Assembly (NCBI RefSeq): GCF_018219455.1
Contig: NZ_CP056122.1
Span: 2,914,001-2,978,000 of the forward strand
Reading direction: 5' to 3'
DNA: 64,000 bases
Source: Moritella sp. 5
GTDB taxonomy: Bacteria; Pseudomonadota; Gammaproteobacteria; Enterobacterales; Moritellaceae
Notes under the pieces: generated by a model
The model's database searches: none
What the model was told of the DNA's origin: nothing
What the model saw: the letters and a program-made list of their open reading frames with translations, nothing else
Program-made: the position numbers and the translations under genes
Shown here: in pieces, positions 62,618-64,000 of the stretch
How positions within the stretch are numbered: the stretch's first letter is position 1
How the letters are laid out: every line of letters begins with the position of its first letter

Positions 62618-64000
62618 ATGAAAGTAAAACTGGCCGCATTAATTTTTGCACCTTTGTTCATCGCACCTTCATTTGCATCTGAAAATGTAAATGTGACGAT
62701 TCTTGGTACTTCCGATCTGCATGGACGCTTTATCCCTTGGGATTACTCAACAGATAAACCGAATCCAAAAGGAAGTCTTAGTCAAATTGCGTCCAAAGTG
62801 AAAGAGATCCGCAACACCGAAAAAAACGTTATTTTAGTCGATGCCGGTGATGCGATCCAAGGTAACGGGATAGAAACGTTTAAGCATGAGCCAGTTAATC
62901 CTATGATGTTAGGCTTTAATGCATTGCGTTATGATGCTTGGGTATTAGGGAATCATGAATTTGATTTTGGTTTAGATGCGCTTAACAATGCATTTAACAC
63001 TTTCAATGATACACCGCTTGCGGGTAATATTTTTCATGATGATAAGCGTCGTTTTCTTCCTGCCTATAAAATAGTAGAACGTGATGGTATCAAAGTCGGC
63101 ATTATTGGTATGGATACGCCAATGGTTGAACACTTTGCAAAAGGCAGCGATAGAATTAATGGGATTCATTTCACCAACCCAAGTCTTGAAGTCAAAAAAG
63201 TGATTGCTAAAATTAAAGACAAAGTCGATGCCCTTGTGTTGGTGGCGCATATGGGTATAGACAACGAAAATAATATCGCAGATACCAGTGTTGGTGATAT
63301 TGCGAGAGCGAATCCGGAACTCGACGCGATCGTAGCTGGTCACATGCATGTAAAAATAGATAAAGTCGTTATTAATGGCGTTATCATTACCGAACCCTAT
63401 AAATATGGTCGAGCGTTATCACGTATTGATCTGTCATTTACGCGACAAGATGATGGCAAAGTCAGCTTAATTAACAAGAATAGTTTTACTTATAATATGA
63501 ACAATCAAGTATCAGATAAACAACTTGAAACTATTTTCAGTCCTTATCATCAGAAATTACGTGAGAATGCAAATCGTGTTATTGGTACATTAAGTGGCGA
63601 AACATTAACACCCAAAAATAGAATAAACGGTATACCAGAAACACAATTACACGATACCGGATTAACCAGCTTATTTCAGGATGTTGGTTTTCATTTTGCA
63701 CCACAAGCGAATGTAATTGCTATTCACCTAGACAATATGAATCCTAAAATGGATCTCGGTGCGATCACAGCAAAAGATATTGCCTATAACTATGAATATG
63801 CAGGCGGTGAATATACTGTTTATGCAATGACAGGCCAAGATCTTAAGAAATATATGGAATGGTCTGCAGGATATTTTAACCAGACACATGATGGTGATTT
63901 AACTTTCAGCTTTGATGAAAAACGTCGTTCATCGAAATACAGCACGCATGATATGTTTGGCGGTGTTACTTATAAAATTGATCTTCGCCAGCCTGCTGGA
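62618..64000 (+). CDS. Periplasmic 5'-nucleotidase/metallophosphatase, partial
   Basis: Cut by the window end after about 461 residues. Signal peptide MKVKLAALIFAPLFIAPSFA; metal-site motifs ILGTSDLHGRF (first), VDAGDAIQGNG, VLGNHEFDFG, LVAHMGIDNE and AGHMHVKID. The second domain (5_nucleotid_C) starts near NRVIGTLSGETLTP. Releases nucleosides from nucleotides or cyclic nucleotides in the periplasm. Confidence 0.9.
   Translation, partial: MKVKLAALIFAPLFIAPSFASENVNVTILGTSDLHGRFIPWDYSTDKPNPKGSLSQIASKVKEIRNTEKNVILVDAGDAIQGNGIETFKHEPVNPMMLGFNALRYDAWVLGNHEFDFGLDALNNAFNTFNDTPLAGNIFHDDKRRFLPAYKIVERDGIKVGIIGMDTPMVEHFAKGSDRINGIHFTNPSLEVKKVIAKIKDKVDALVLVAHMGIDNENNIADTSVGDIARANPELDAIVAGHMHVKIDKVVINGVIITEPYKYGRALSRIDLSFTRQDDGKVSLINKNSFTYNMNNQVSDKQLETIFSPYHQKLRENANRVIGTLSGETLTPKNRINGIPETQLHDTGLTSLFQDVGFHFAPQANVIAIHLDNMNPKMDLGAITAKDIAYNYEYAGGEYTVYAMTGQDLKKYMEWSAGYFNQTHDGDLTFSFDEKRRSSKYSTHDMFGGVTYKIDLRQPAG

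Noticed and set aside
1-64000. tRNA or rRNA genes
   Set aside because: I looked for tRNA-like T-arm pieces at the island ends in particular, as tRNAs are common att sites, and found none; the att site is a protein-gene end.

Overview
The window reads as an AT-rich gammaproteobacterial chromosome, probably a marine or cold-adapted member of the Vibrionales/Alteromonadales (Moritella, Photobacterium, Shewanella or Psychromonas-like). The grounds are the TPP-riboswitch thiD operon, TyrR, FNR and LexA type operators, a VolA-type lipase, feoABC, an NnrS protein, and an RpoS-like accessory sigma factor. The species is an inference.

Layout. (1) 1-1643: a thiamine-precursor operon (thiD and an ABC ATPase) behind a TPP riboswitch. 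(2) 1836-7486: an accessory patch. It holds a decayed umuDC copy, two tandem lipoprotein genes (likely immunity proteins), a Tle1-type (DUF2235) phospholipase effector with a LysM domain, and a fragment of an IS1595-like transposase. (3) 7468-45062: an integrative element of about 37.5 kb bounded by direct repeats (62 bp identical, about 97 bp in all). The right repeat is the 3' end of a diphthine-ammonia-ligase-like gene, and the element's own tyrosine integrase lies just inside it. (4) 44995-64000: core-type genes, namely dph6-like/CWC/BtuF-like, chrA, a small P-loop kinase, a VolA-like lipase, a sigma factor, an ArsR regulator, nnrS, feoABC, an ABC exporter, a TyrR-regulated aromatic permease and a 5'-nucleotidase cut off by the window end.

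The element has the skeleton of a P2-like phage in P2 order from its right end: integrase, C-type repressor, Cox-like, CII-like, a ladder of small coupled early genes, a gpA-type rolling-circle replication protein, and an Ogr/Delta-type zinc-finger activator. No capsid, tail, terminase or lysis gene is visible. Two cargo bays replace them. Between ogr and the left end lie a PD-(D/E)XK nuclease, an Hsp20 chaperone, umuDC and a complete type I-F CRISPR-Cas system (cas1, cas2-3, csy1-4) with a 57-repeat array. Between repressor and integrase lies an antisense array of integron gene cassettes (seven clear and two degenerate attC sites, no integron integrase). It carries a Septu-like PtuA/PtuB pair, a KAP-type NTPase, several PD-(D/E)XK-like proteins, a two-helix potassium channel and membrane proteins of unknown role.

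Three good LexA boxes stand in front of umuDC, the ogr-like gene and the integrase, so DNA damage probably co-induces mutagenic repair, late-gene activation and excision. The most economical reading is a P2-derived satellite or phage-inducible island that carries an adaptive immune system and a cassette-borne defence arsenal and may depend on a helper phage for particles. That reading is inference. The direct repeats, gene order, attC sites and LexA boxes are visible in the sequence.
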